Shown piece by piece: positions 1-7,981 of a stretch of 17,468 bases of DNA. The notes beneath the pieces are model-generated. The model was not told the DNA's origin. It searched no databases and saw nothing but the letters and a program-made list of their open reading frames with translations. Made by a program: the position numbers and the translations under genes. Source of the stretch: JBCBJX01 sp038522735. Lineage in GTDB: Bacteria > Pseudomonadota > Alphaproteobacteria > Caulobacterales > Parvularculaceae. Position 1 is the first letter of the stretch. Each line of letters opens with the position of its first letter. Location of the stretch: NCBI GenBank assembly GCA_038522735.1, contig JBCBJX010000070.1:1-17468 (forward strand), in the 5' to 3' direction.

Positions 1-639
1 GATGCGGTCGGCGTATTCGACGACCGTCACCTCGGCGCCGAGGCGGCGCCAGACCGAGCCGAGCTCCAGCCCGATATAGCCGCCGCCGACGACCACCATA
101 TGTTTGGGGACGGACGGCAACGCCAGGGCGCCGGTGGAGGAGACGACCTGTTTTTCGTCCACCTCGATCCCCGGCAGGCCAGCGGGCGCGGAGCCGGTGG
201 CGATGATGACGCCTTTCTCCACCTCAAGCTCCTCCTCGGACCCGTCGGGCTTCGTCACTAGAACCTTCCTGGCCGAGAGGATTTCGCCGGCGCCCAGGAT
301 CCCCTCCACCTTGTTCTTTTTGAAAAGATATTCGACGCCTTGGGTGAGGCCGTCGACCGCGTCGTCCTTCTGCCCGAGCATCCTATCAAGATCGAGCTTC
401 ACGCCGCTCGTCTTGATGCCGAGGCTTTCAAACTCCGTGGTCGCTGCTTCGAACAGCTCGGAGGCGTGGAGGAGCGCTTTGGACGGAATGCAGCCGACAT
501 TGAGGCACGTGCCGCCGAACTTGCCGGTCTCGCGCTTTTCCACGCAGGCGACGGAAAGGCCGAGCTGGCCGCAGCGGATCGCGGCGTTGTAGCCGCCGGG
601 GCCGCCGCCGATGACGACGACGTCGAATTTACGGGACAT
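1..639 (-). CDS. lpd: Dihydrolipoyl dehydrogenase (E3), N-terminal part, cut by window edge
   Basis: This is the flavoprotein E3 subunit that reoxidises dihydrolipoyl groups on E2 with NAD+ (EC 1.8.1.4). The first 213 residues are present and the rest lies beyond base 1. Seen in the sequence: the FAD-binding Rossmann motif GGGPGG at residues 11-16; the redox-active disulfide in GGTCLNVGCIPSK, Cys45 and Cys50; and the start of the NAD domain with VVVGGGYIGLELG close to the edge. The ATG at 639 is preceded by an AAGAGG ribosome-binding site. The gene follows odhB by 142 bp on the same strand, which marks it as the E3 of the 2-oxoglutarate dehydrogenase complex, although E3 is often shared with pyruvate dehydrogenase and other lipoyl enzymes. 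The 142-bp gap contains a REP-like palindrome pair. Identification of the family is secure; exclusive use by one complex is inference. Confidence 0.96.
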   Translation of the reverse strand, partial: MSRKFDVVVIGGGPGGYNAAIRCGQLGLSVACVEKRETGKFGGTCLNVGCIPSKALLHASELFEAATTEFESLGIKTSGVKLDLDRMLGQKDDAVDGLTQGVEYLFKKNKVEGILGAGEILSARKVLVTKPDGSEEELEVEKGVIIATGSAPAGLPGIEVDEKQVVSSTGALALPSVPKHMVVVGGGYIGLELGSVWRRLGAEVTVVEYADRI

Positions 640-690
640 TGAAAGCCTCTTTTGAACTGATCAGGACCAAGACGGCCTCGGAATTTCTTC

Positions 691-772
691 CGCTCATCCC
701 CGCGGACGCGGGGATCTCGGGCGACGGGCTCAGAAAGCCAGGCCGGAGCCCCCGCCTCCGCGGGTATGAGCG
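691..772. repeat. REP-like inverted pair between odhB and lpd
   Basis: A 23-bp unit at 691-713 contains a perfect 9-bp stem, ATCCCCGCG (696-704) with CGCGGGGAT (707-715). Its near-identical reverse complement lies at 750-772, with only two mismatches by eye. The arrangement, two palindromic units in opposite orientation in an intergenic gap inside an operon, is that of bacterial interspersed mosaic elements. No T-tract follows either hairpin, so a rho-independent terminator is unlikely. Possible roles are mRNA stabilisation or adjustment of lpd expression relative to odhB. Family copies elsewhere in the genome cannot be checked here. Confidence 0.7.
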
Positions 773-781
773 GTGTGGGGA

Positions 782-2314
782 TTAAAGATCCAGCAGCAGC
801 CGCTGCGGATCTTCGAGGTTCTCTTTCACACGCACCAGGAACGTCACGGCGCCTTTGCCGTCGACGATGCGGTGATCATAGGAGAGCGCGAGATACATCA
901 TCGGGCGGACGACCACCTGGCCGTCGACGACCACCGGCCGCTGCTCGATGCGGTGCATGCCGAGGACGCCCGATTGCGGCGGGTTCAGGATCGGCGTCGA
1001 CATGAGCGATCCGTAGACCCCGCCATTGGTGATCGTGAAGGTGCCGCCCTGCATCTCTTCGATGGAGAGCTTGCCGTCGCGGGCGCGCTTGCCGTAGTCG
1101 ACAATGTCTTTCTCGATAGTCGCCAGCGACTTCTCGTCCGCGTCGCGCAGCACCGGGACGACTAGGCCTTTGTCCGTCCCCACCGCGATGCCGATATCGT
1201 AGTGGTCCTTGTAGATGACGTGGTCGCCGTCGATCTCGGCGTTGACGTCCGGGATCTCGCGAAGCGCATGGACGCAGGCCTTCACGAAAAAGCCCATGAA
1301 GCCGAGCTTCACGCCATGCTTTTTCTCGAAGACCTCTTTGTACTGTTTTCTGAGATCCATGACGGCGGTCATGTCGACGTCGTTGAACGTCGTCAGCATC
1401 GCCGCGTCTTCCTGGGCCTGCTTCAGGCGCCGGGCGATGGTCTGGCGCAGGCGGGTCATCTTCACCCGTTCCTCGCGGGCCCCCGCCTCGCGCGGGGCGC
1501 GGGCCTCCTGCTTCGCAGGCTGCTTGGAGCGCGCCTCGATCGCGGCGAGGGCGTCGCCTTTGGTTATGCGGCCGTCCTTGCCCGTCCCTTTGATGTTCGA
1601 GGGGTCGAGGTCATGCTCCTCGATCACCCGGCGGGGCGCCGGTGAAAGCGGTTTCTCCGAGGACGGTGCTTTCGCCTCCGTTTTCTGTTCCGCCCTGGCG
1701 GGCGCGGCGCCGTTGGTTTTCGCCTCGGCCGTCGCGCCGGCGGCGATGACGGCGATGACGTCGCCGACGGAGACCGTATCGCCTTCCTTCGCCTTCTGAG
1801 TTTTCAGGACGCCCGCGGCGGGGGCCGGCACGTCCATGGAGGCTTTGTCCGTCTCCAGCGTAACGATCGGCTCGTCGGCGGCGACCTGGTCGCCCTCTTT
1901 TTTCAACCACTCGCCGATATCGGCCTCGGTGACGCTTTCGCCGGAGGCCGGAACCGTCACCTCGATCTCCTCGCCCTCCTCGCCGTCGGCGGAGGCAGGC
2001 TCCCTGGCGCTCGATGAGGACGGTTTTTCAGCGGCTTTGGAGCTGCCGCTCGCGCCCCCGTTTGCAGACGCGCCCTCGCCTTCTTCAATGATCGCGATGA
2101 CGTCGCCGACGGAGACCGTGTCGCCTTCCTTGGCCTTCAGCGCCTTGAGCACCCCGGCGGCGGGGGCCGGGACGTCCATGGAGGCTTTGTCCGTCTCCAG
2201 AGTGACGACCGGCTCGTCGGCGTTCACGAAATCGCCTTCCGCCTTCAGCCATTCGCCGATATCGGCCTCCGAGACGCTTTCGCCGGCGGCCGGCACGGTG
2301 ATTTCAACAGCCAT
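782..2314 (-). CDS. odhB: 2-oxoglutarate dehydrogenase E2, dihydrolipoyl succinyltransferase with two lipoyl domains
   Basis: This is the core E2 of the 2-oxoglutarate dehydrogenase complex (EC 2.3.1.61), which moves the succinyl group from E1 to CoA through lipoyl arms. The 510 residues hold two tandem lipoyl domains (about 1-77 and 116-191), each with the ETDKAS lipoylation site (Lys43 and Lys157). Next come Ala/Pro/Glu-rich linkers, a peripheral-subunit-binding domain (about 223-259), and the acyltransferase domain (about 285-510) with the catalytic motif DHRIVDG at 480-486 (His481, Asp485). E. coli SucB has one lipoyl domain and about 405 residues; two are, to my knowledge, found in several alphaproteobacterial E2o proteins. 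The position 37 bp after sucA and before lpd assigns it to 2-oxoglutarate rather than pyruvate dehydrogenase. The ATG at 2314 has an upstream AAGAAAGAAGA purine stretch. Confidence 0.96.
   Translation of the reverse strand: MAVEITVPAAGESVSEADIGEWLKAEGDFVNADEPVVTLETDKASMDVPAPAAGVLKALKAKEGDTVSVGDVIAIIEEGEGASANGGASGSSKAAEKPSSSSAREPASADGEEGEEIEVTVPASGESVTEADIGEWLKKEGDQVAADEPIVTLETDKASMDVPAPAAGVLKTQKAKEGDTVSVGDVIAVIAAGATAEAKTNGAAPARAEQKTEAKAPSSEKPLSPAPRRVIEEHDLDPSNIKGTGKDGRITKGDALAAIEARSKQPAKQEARAPREAGAREERVKMTRLRQTIARRLKQAQEDAAMLTTFNDVDMTAVMDLRKQYKEVFEKKHGVKLGFMGFFVKACVHALREIPDVNAEIDGDHVIYKDHYDIGIAVGTDKGLVVPVLRDADEKSLATIEKDIVDYGKRARDGKLSIEEMQGGTFTITNGGVYGSLMSTPILNPPQSGVLGMHRIEQRPVVVDGQVVVRPMMYLALSYDHRIVDGKGAVTFLVRVKENLEDPQRLLLDL
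1752..2200. repeat. Intragenic direct repeat encoding the two lipoyl domains of odhB
   Basis: The lipoyl-domain coding segments repeat with a period of exactly 342 bp (114 codons). Identical runs include 26 bp at 1752-1777 and 2094-2119, and 29 bp at 1830-1858 and 2172-2200, the latter spanning the lipoyl-lysine codon. Synonymous positions are also conserved in these runs. This suggests a fairly recent domain duplication or continuing gene conversion. Recombination between the copies would remove one domain while keeping the frame. Confidence 0.9.
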
Positions 2315-2351
2315 TTCGTTCGTCTTCTTTCTTCAATGCGCCTGCGGACGG

Positions 2352-5339
2352 TCAGGCGAAGGCTTCGTCCATGAACGCTTTCAGCTCCGCCTGATGGGCT
2401 TTCATAAGACCGGTCGCAGGCGATGCGGCGGCGGGACGGCCGACATAGCGCGGTCGCGGGCGGTCCGCGCCGATCTGGCCGAGGGTCCACTCGATGTTCG
2501 GCTCCATGAAGAACCAGGCGCCCATGTTCTTCGGCTCTTCCTGGCACCAGACCATGTCCGCGACCTTGAAGCGGGTCAGCTCCTTCATAAGCGATTGCGC
2601 CGGGAACGGATAGAACTGCTCGACGCGGAGGAGATAGACGTCGTCGATCTCGCGCTTCTCGCGTTCTTCGAGAAGGTCGTAATAGACCTTGCCGGAACAG
2701 ATCACGACACGGCGGATTTTCTCGTCCGACCGCAGCTTGATCGTCGATCCCGGCTTGTACTCGGCGTCGTCCCAGAGCACCCGGTGGAAAGAAGAGCCGA
2801 GGCTCATCTCATCGATGGTCGAGACGCAGCGCTTGTGGCGCAGCAGCGATTTCGGCGTCATGATCACCAGCGGCTTGCGGAACTTCCGGTGGATCTGCCG
2901 GCGGAGAATATGGAAATAATTCGCCGGCGTCGTGCAGTTCGCAACCTGCATATTGTCCTGGGCGCAGAGCTGCAGGAATCGCTCCAGACGCGCCGAGGAG
3001 TGCTCCGGCCCCTGCCCCTCATAGCCGTGCGGCAGGAGAAGGACGAGGCCGGACATTCTGAGCCATTTGCGCTCGCCGGACGAGATGAACTGGTCGATCA
3101 CCACCTGCGCGCCGTTCGCGAAATCGCCGAACTGCCCCTCCCAGAGGGTGAGGCAGTTCGGGTCGGCGAGGGAATACCCGTACTCGAAGCCCATGACCGC
3201 GAACTCGGAGAGATTGGAGTCGATCACCTCGAACATGCCGCGAGCGCCCTTGACGTGGCGGAGCGGCGTGTGGCGTTTCTCCGTTTCCTGATCGACGAAC
3301 ACCGAATGGCGCTGGGAGAAGGTGCCGCGGCCTGAATCCTGGCCGGAGAGGCGAACGCGATAGCCCTCATTGATCAGCGACCCGAAGGCGAGCGCTTCCG
3401 CCGTCGCCCAGTCGAAACCCTGCTCGCCCGCGAACATCTTCTCTTTCTGTCCGAGCACGCGCTTCAGGGTCTTGTGGGCGTTGAAACCATCCGGGATCGT
3501 CGTGAGGGTCTCGCCAAGGCCTTTCAGGAGGCTTTGCTCCACGGCCGTGTCGCCGCGGCGATCGCCGTCGTCCGGCAGCGAGATGCCCGACCAGGCCCCG
3601 TCCAGCCAGTCGGCTTTGTTGGGCTTGAAGTCCTCGCCGGACTTGAACTCGCTTTCGAGAAACGCCTGAAAGTCGTTCTGCTCTTTCTCCGCCCACCCGG
3701 CGGGGATGACGCCTTCAGCTTCCAGACGCTCCGCATAGAGATCCCGCGCCGAGCGGTGATCGCGGATCTTTTTGTACATCAGCGGCTGGGTGAAGTAAGG
3801 CTCGTCGCCTTCATTGTGTCCGAACCGGCGATAGCAGAACATGTCGATGACGACGTCGGACCCGAACTGCTGACGGAACTCGGTCGCGACTTTTGCAGCG
3901 TAAACAACGGCCTCCGGATCGTCGCCGTTCACGTGGAAGATCGGCGCGTCGACCATCTTCGCGACATCCGATGGGTAGGGAGAGGAACGCGCGTATTTCG
4001 GGCTCGTCGTGAAGCCGATCTGGTTGTTGACGATGAAGTGGATCGTGCCGCCGGTGCGGTAGCCCTTCAGCCCCGAAAGCGACAGGCACTCCGCCACGAG
4101 GCCCTGCCCCGCGAAGGCGGCGTCGCCGTGAAGGAGCAGCGGCAGAATGTGCGTACGCGGCGTCGTGAGCTCCTCGGGAGGCGCGATCTTGTCCTGCTTG
4201 CAGCGGGATTTGCCGAGCACCACCGGGTTCACCGCTTCAAGGTGCGACGGGTTCGCCGACAGGGAGAGGTGGACGGAGTTTCCATCGAAGACCCGGTCCG
4301 ACGAGGCGCCGAGGTGATATTTGACGTCCCCGGAGCCTTCGACGTCGGACGGCGTCACCGAGCCGCCCTGAAACTCGTGGAAGATATGGTGATAGGGCTT
4401 GCCCATCACCGCGGCGAGAACGTTCAGCCGGCCCCGGTGCGGCATGCCGACGATGATCTCTTTGACGCCGAGGGCGCCGCCCCGCTTGATGATCTGCTCA
4501 AGCGCCGGCACCGTCGATTCCGCCCCGTCGAGGCCGAAGCGCTTCGTGCCCGTATATTTAACGTGCAGGAACTTTTCAAAGCCCTCCGCCTCGATGAGCT
4601 TTTTTAAGATCGCCTGTTTGCCGTTCTCGGTGAAGGCGATTTCTTTGTCCGGCCCTTCGATGCGGCGCTGCAGCCAGGCTTTTTCCTCCGGATCGCTGAT
4701 ATGCATGAACTCGATCGCGAACGTCCCGCAATAGGTCCGCTTCACGATCTCCAGGATCTCCCGCAGGGTCGCGGTTTCGAGGCCGAGGACGAAGTTGATG
4801 AAGATCGGCCGGTCCATATCGGCTTCGGCGAAGCCGTAGGTTTCCGGCTCAAGCTCCGGGTGCGACGCGTTCGCAGTCTGCTTCAACGGGTCGAGATCGG
4901 CGACCAGGTGCCCGCGGATGCGGTAGGCGCGGATCAGCATGAGGGCGCTGATGGAATCCTGGGTCGCCTTGCGGATCTCGGCGTCGTTCGCGGCGGGCGC
5001 GCGCTCCTTCAGCTTCTCCGTGACGCGAGGCTCAAGTTCGTGAGGCTCGAGCGCCGACCAGTCGCCGTCGAGGGCGCTCGTCAGCTCGCCGTTGACCGGC
5101 TGCGGCCAGTCGGCGCGTTTCCAGCTCGGGCCGTCGGCGTTCTTCGCCGCGTCGCCGCGCGGATCGCCGAGATCGTCGAAGAAGCGGCGCCATTCCTCGG
5201 AGACCGAGGACGGGTCGCGCTCATACGTCGCGTACAGATTTTCCAGAAATTGCGCGCTGGCGCCGGAGAGAAAGGAGGTGGCTGCGAGCGCTTCGTTAAG
5301 GGCGCCGCCGGCCGAGGGCGTTTCGCCGTCATGTGCCAT
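2352..5339 (-). CDS. sucA: 2-oxoglutarate dehydrogenase E1 component
   Basis: This is the thiamine-diphosphate E1 of the 2-oxoglutarate dehydrogenase complex (EC 1.2.4.2). It decarboxylates 2-oxoglutarate and succinylates the lipoyl arm of E2. At 995 residues it is full length for the family. Visible signatures are an N-terminal E2-binding segment (FLSGASAQFLENLYATYERD, about 23-42), GMPHRGRLNVLAAVMGKPYH from about 298, the ThDP/Mg region HGDAAFAGQG (404-413) with VNNQIGFTT (437-445), and CYRRFGHNEGDEP in the following hundred residues. The start at 5339 gives the expected N terminus, although no clear Shine-Dalgarno precedes it. The gene lies 109 bp after sucD and 37 bp before odhB. No frameshift or missing catalytic block was seen. 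Confidence 0.98.
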   Translation of the reverse strand: MAHDGETPSAGGALNEALAATSFLSGASAQFLENLYATYERDPSSVSEEWRRFFDDLGDPRGDAAKNADGPSWKRADWPQPVNGELTSALDGDWSALEPHELEPRVTEKLKERAPAANDAEIRKATQDSISALMLIRAYRIRGHLVADLDPLKQTANASHPELEPETYGFAEADMDRPIFINFVLGLETATLREILEIVKRTYCGTFAIEFMHISDPEEKAWLQRRIEGPDKEIAFTENGKQAILKKLIEAEGFEKFLHVKYTGTKRFGLDGAESTVPALEQIIKRGGALGVKEIIVGMPHRGRLNVLAAVMGKPYHHIFHEFQGGSVTPSDVEGSGDVKYHLGASSDRVFDGNSVHLSLSANPSHLEAVNPVVLGKSRCKQDKIAPPEELTTPRTHILPLLLHGDAAFAGQGLVAECLSLSGLKGYRTGGTIHFIVNNQIGFTTSPKYARSSPYPSDVAKMVDAPIFHVNGDDPEAVVYAAKVATEFRQQFGSDVVIDMFCYRRFGHNEGDEPYFTQPLMYKKIRDHRSARDLYAERLEAEGVIPAGWAEKEQNDFQAFLESEFKSGEDFKPNKADWLDGAWSGISLPDDGDRRGDTAVEQSLLKGLGETLTTIPDGFNAHKTLKRVLGQKEKMFAGEQGFDWATAEALAFGSLINEGYRVRLSGQDSGRGTFSQRHSVFVDQETEKRHTPLRHVKGARGMFEVIDSNLSEFAVMGFEYGYSLADPNCLTLWEGQFGDFANGAQVVIDQFISSGERKWLRMSGLVLLLPHGYEGQGPEHSSARLERFLQLCAQDNMQVANCTTPANYFHILRRQIHRKFRKPLVIMTPKSLLRHKRCVSTIDEMSLGSSFHRVLWDDAEYKPGSTIKLRSDEKIRRVVICSGKVYYDLLEEREKREIDDVYLLRVEQFYPFPAQSLMKELTRFKVADMVWCQEEPKNMGAWFFMEPNIEWTLGQIGADRPRPRYVGRPAAASPATGLMKAHQAELKAFMDEAFA

Positions 5340-5448
5340 GGGTGCGGACCGGTGCTGTCTGGTGCGAATGATCTGCAGATATGATCAATCCCGTCTTAAC
5401 CAAGACTGAAGGGTCAGGCTACGGGCCGAAAGTCGAATTTCCGCGATC

Positions 5449-6324
5449 TCAGCCCTTCAGAAGATCGACGAGGGTCGATCCGAGGGCGGCGGGCGTCGGC
5501 GAGACGGCGATGCCGGCGTTCTTCATCGCCTCGATCTTCGCTTCGGCGGTGTCGGCCCCCCCGGAGACAATCGCGCCCGCGTGGCCCATCCGGCGCCCCG
5601 GAGGCGCCGTGACGCCGGCGATAAAGCCGACGGTCGGCTTCTTCGATGTGTTCGCCGCGAGGAACTCCGCCGCGTCCGCCTCCGCCGAGCCGCCGATCTC
5701 GCCGATCATGATGATGCTTTCGGTCTCCTCGTCGGCGAGGAAAAGCTCCAGGACGTCGATGAAGTCCGTGCCCTTCACCGGGTCGCCGCCGATGCCGACG
5801 CAGGTCGACTGGCCGAGCCCCGCCGCCGTCGTCTGGTGCACCGCCTCATAGGTGAGCGTGCCCGAGCGCGAGACGATCCCGACATTGCCCTTGCGGTGGA
5901 TGTGCCCCGGCATGATGCCGATCTTGCACTCGTCCGGCGTGATGACGCCCGGGCAGTTCGGCCCGACGAGGCGGGTGTTCGAACCGTCGAGGGCGCGCTT
6001 CACCTTGATCATGTCCTGCACCGGAATGCCCTCCGTGATGCAGACCACGAGAGGGATCTCGGCGGAAATCGCTTCAAGGATCGAGTCCGCGGCGAAGGGC
6101 GGCGGCACGTAGATCACCGAAGCGTCGCAGCCCGTCGCCTCGCGCGCCTCGCGCACCGTGTCGAAGACCGGCAGGTCGAGATGGGTCTGGCCGCCTTTGC
6201 CGGGCGTGACGCCGCCGACCATCTTCGTGCCGTAGGCGATCGCCTGCTCCGTATGGAACGTGCCCTGGGAGCCGGTAATGCCCTGGCAGATGACTTTGGT
6301 GGACGCGTCGACGAGCACGGACAT
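5449..6324 (-). CDS. sucD: Succinyl-CoA synthetase alpha subunit
   Basis: This is the alpha subunit of succinate-CoA ligase (EC 6.2.1.5), which binds CoA and carries the phosphohistidine while coupling succinyl-CoA to ATP or GTP formation. The 291 residues match the usual ~290. Visible are the CoA-binding N-terminal Rossmann region (ITGSQGTFHTEQAIAYGTKM, about 16-35), VGPNCPG at 120-126, and the phosphorylated histidine in GRRMGHAGAIVSGG (His248). A good AGGAAGG ribosome-binding site precedes the ATG at 6324. Its partner sucC is not adjacent: two unrelated genes lie between them, which departs from the usual overlapping sucC-sucD pair. Confidence 0.98.
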   Translation of the reverse strand: MSVLVDASTKVICQGITGSQGTFHTEQAIAYGTKMVGGVTPGKGGQTHLDLPVFDTVREAREATGCDASVIYVPPPFAADSILEAISAEIPLVVCITEGIPVQDMIKVKRALDGSNTRLVGPNCPGVITPDECKIGIMPGHIHRKGNVGIVSRSGTLTYEAVHQTTAAGLGQSTCVGIGGDPVKGTDFIDVLELFLADEETESIIMIGEIGGSAEADAAEFLAANTSKKPTVGFIAGVTAPPGRRMGHAGAIVSGGADTAEAKIEAMKNAGIAVSPTPAALGSTLVDLLKG

Positions 6325-6411
6325 GGGCGAGCCTTCCTGTCTCGATGGGAGGGGATGCGAAGTGTCCGCGAGGGGTTAGCGCGGTCGCAGCATAAACGCC
6401 ACCGCTTCCGC

Positions 6412-6834
6412 TCACCGCTCCGGCGGCGTGCGCTCCAGTTTCATGACGGCGGCGACGAAGTCCTCCGGCAGGGGCGCCTTTTCCTGGGTGCCCGGCAGAC
6501 AGTTGACATAGGAAGCCCGCCCGGTGGTCAGCGTCTCCCCGTCCCGGAAGATCGCGAATTCATGATGAACTGAAGTCCGGCCGAGGCGGGCGATGCGCAC
6601 GGCGACGTCCACCATCTCGTCGAAGCGCGCCGAGCCGAGAAACTCTGCCGAGGAGGCGACGGTGAAAAACTCGAGCCCGTTGACGCCGCCATAGCCGAGC
6701 TCGCGGAAATACTCCGTCAGCCCCACATCAAAGAGGAAATAATACTGGGCGTTGAAGACGACGCCCTGGGCGTCGCATTCGGCCCAGCGGATGCGCAGGG
6801 GGTGGACGAAGGTGAAAGGCGCGGGAGCGGACAT
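6412..6834 (-). CDS. Hotdog-fold acyl-CoA thioesterase (4HBT/YbgC-like)
   Basis: This small 140-residue protein has the 4-hydroxybenzoyl-CoA thioesterase / YbgC pattern. The N-terminal strand FVHPLRIRWAECDAQGVVFN (9-28) contains the likely catalytic Asp21, followed by YYFLFDVGLTEYFRELGY and the SARFDEMVDVAVRIARLGRTS strands. It probably hydrolyses an acyl-CoA in the cytoplasm; the substrate cannot be read from sequence. The reading frame stays open to a Met at 6915, but the extension would translate an extragenic palindrome (…VPRSSRGK…), so MSAPAPFTF at 6834 is preferred. The ribosome-binding site is weak. The gene lies between the SDR and sucD on the same strand, 87 bp before sucD, so it is probably cotranscribed. 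A metabolic link to succinyl-CoA is speculative. Confidence 0.85.
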   Translation of the reverse strand: MSAPAPFTFVHPLRIRWAECDAQGVVFNAQYYFLFDVGLTEYFRELGYGGVNGLEFFTVASSAEFLGSARFDEMVDVAVRIARLGRTSVHHEFAIFRDGETLTTGRASYVNCLPGTQEKAPLPEDFVAAVMKLERTPPER

Positions 6835-6865
6835 GGGCGGGGCTTTCGGAAGATGCGTCAGAAAC

Positions 6866-6966
6866 GGCTTCCCGCGGCTTGACCGCGGGACCCAGGGTGC
6901 GGGCCGACCGCCCATGAGCGCCGCGACTGTCGCGCCATGGGCCCCGCGGTCAAGCCGCGGGGAGTC
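6866..6966. repeat. REP-like inverted pair downstream of the SDR gene
   Basis: Unit A has the stem CCCGCGG (6871-6877), loop CTTGA and CCGCGGG (6883-6889), followed by ACCCA. Unit B is the same element in the opposite orientation, with CCCCGCGG (6942-6949), loop TCAAG and CCGCGGGG (6955-6962). The pair fills most of the 141-bp gap between the SDR stop and the thioesterase start. No T-run follows, so it does not look like an intrinsic terminator. A closely related pair lies on the other side of the SDR gene. Confidence 0.85.
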
Positions 6967-6975
6967 GCATGAGGG

Positions 6976-7938
6976 TCACCCCGCCAACATCGCCTCCGTC
7001 ATCGCCCAGAGGCGTTCGGCGCTTTCGGGGTTCACCGCGTGGGGGCGGACATGGGCGTGGAGGGGCGCGTCCTCCTTGGCGAGCCAGGCGATGTCGCAAT
7101 CTTCGCAATAGACGCCGCCCATCCCGTCGAGCGTCGGCGCCGTCGCCGCCCAGACGCTCGTCGCCGCGCCCTGCTCCACGGTCTTGAACATCTCTTTTGC
7201 GATATCGGAAAGCTCGCCGTTCTCTTTAATCCAGCCCATCGCGACCATTTCCTCCTTGGGCAGGTGGCGCTGCAGGGGCGTCTGGATGCCGCCTGGGTGG
7301 ACGGCGAAGGCGCGGACCCCGTCGTCCTTCATCCGCCTGTCGAGCTCCACCGCGAAGAGGGAATTCGCCGTCTTCGATTGTCCGTAGGCCTTCCATTTGT
7401 CGTAAGGTTCGGACGTAAAATGCACGTCGTCCCAGCGGATGTCGGTGATGCGGTGGCCGGAGGAGGAAAGCGCGACGACCCGGGCGCCGTTCGCCGCCTT
7501 GAGGGCCGGCGCCAGGGCCTCCGTCAGCACGAAGTGGCCGATATGGTTCACCGCGAACTGCTGCTCCCAGCCCTCGGGCTCGATGCGCGTCTCCGGGCAC
7601 GCCATGATCCCGGCGTTGTTAATGAGGAGATGCACCGGCCCCGCCGCGACGATGTCAGCCGCGAAGGCTTTGACGCTCGCAAGGTCCGCAAGGTCCATGG
7701 CGGCGAGCGCCACGTCGCCGGAAACGCCCGCCAGCGCCTCGCGCGCCTTCGCTTCATCGCGGCCCGGAACCACCACCCGCGCCCCGGCGCCCGCGAGCGC
7801 GCGCACGGTCTCCACCCCGATCCCCGAATACCCGCCCGTCACGACGGCGGTCCTGCCGGAAAGATCGACGCCGGAGATCACCTCGGCGGCGACGGAGGAA
7901 TGGCCGAAGCCGGAACTGATGGGGGCCTGGGGGGTCAT
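6976..7938 (-). CDS. Short-chain dehydrogenase/reductase (retinol dehydrogenase-like SDR)
   Basis: This 320-residue NAD(P)-dependent oxidoreductase has the classical SDR signatures: TGGYSGIG (34-41) for cofactor binding, NNAG (107-110), the catalytic serine in VVALSSSGH (158-160), YGQSK (Tyr185, Lys189) and the HPGG segment after the active site. Its length, the RWDD segment and the long C-terminal extension resemble the retinol dehydrogenase / WWOX-like group. The substrate is unknown. The frame is open upstream to 8118, but the extension reads through a REP-like palindrome; the ATG at 7938 has an AGAGGAG ribosome-binding site and gives a normal N terminus. The gene lies between sucC (222-bp gap) and the thioesterase (141-bp gap) with a palindrome pair in each gap, as if inserted as a cassette. 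No compositional difference from its neighbours is obvious. Confidence 0.9.
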   Translation of the reverse strand: MTPQAPISSGFGHSSVAAEVISGVDLSGRTAVVTGGYSGIGVETVRALAGAGARVVVPGRDEAKAREALAGVSGDVALAAMDLADLASVKAFAADIVAAGPVHLLINNAGIMACPETRIEPEGWEQQFAVNHIGHFVLTEALAPALKAANGARVVALSSSGHRITDIRWDDVHFTSEPYDKWKAYGQSKTANSLFAVELDRRMKDDGVRAFAVHPGGIQTPLQRHLPKEEMVAMGWIKENGELSDIAKEMFKTVEQGAATSVWAATAPTLDGMGGVYCEDCDIAWLAKEDAPLHAHVRPHAVNPESAERLWAMTEAMLAG

Positions 7939-7981
7939 GGGCGGGGTCTCCTCTAAGCGCGAACGGTGGTCGCCGACCCCT

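Noticed and set aside
1836..3335. Long plus-strand open frame (499 codons) opposite odhB and sucA
   Set aside because: It lies fully antisense to two well-recognised genes, has no recognisable domain and is rich in residues expected from reading GC-rich codons backwards.
3474..4607. 377-codon plus-strand frame opposite sucA
   Set aside because: Shadow of sucA with Arg/Val/Asp-rich composition and no motif.
5340..5448. Possible internal promoter before sucA (TTGGTT, 16 bp, TATCTG on the minus strand) and the palindrome ATCTGCAGAT at 5371-5380
   Set aside because: The match to a consensus is weak and the palindrome is short; not strong enough to list as a feature.
6871..6962. GC-rich hairpins considered as rho-independent terminators
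   Set aside because: No T-run follows any of the stems on either strand; the paired inverted arrangement and repetition elsewhere fit REP-like elements better.
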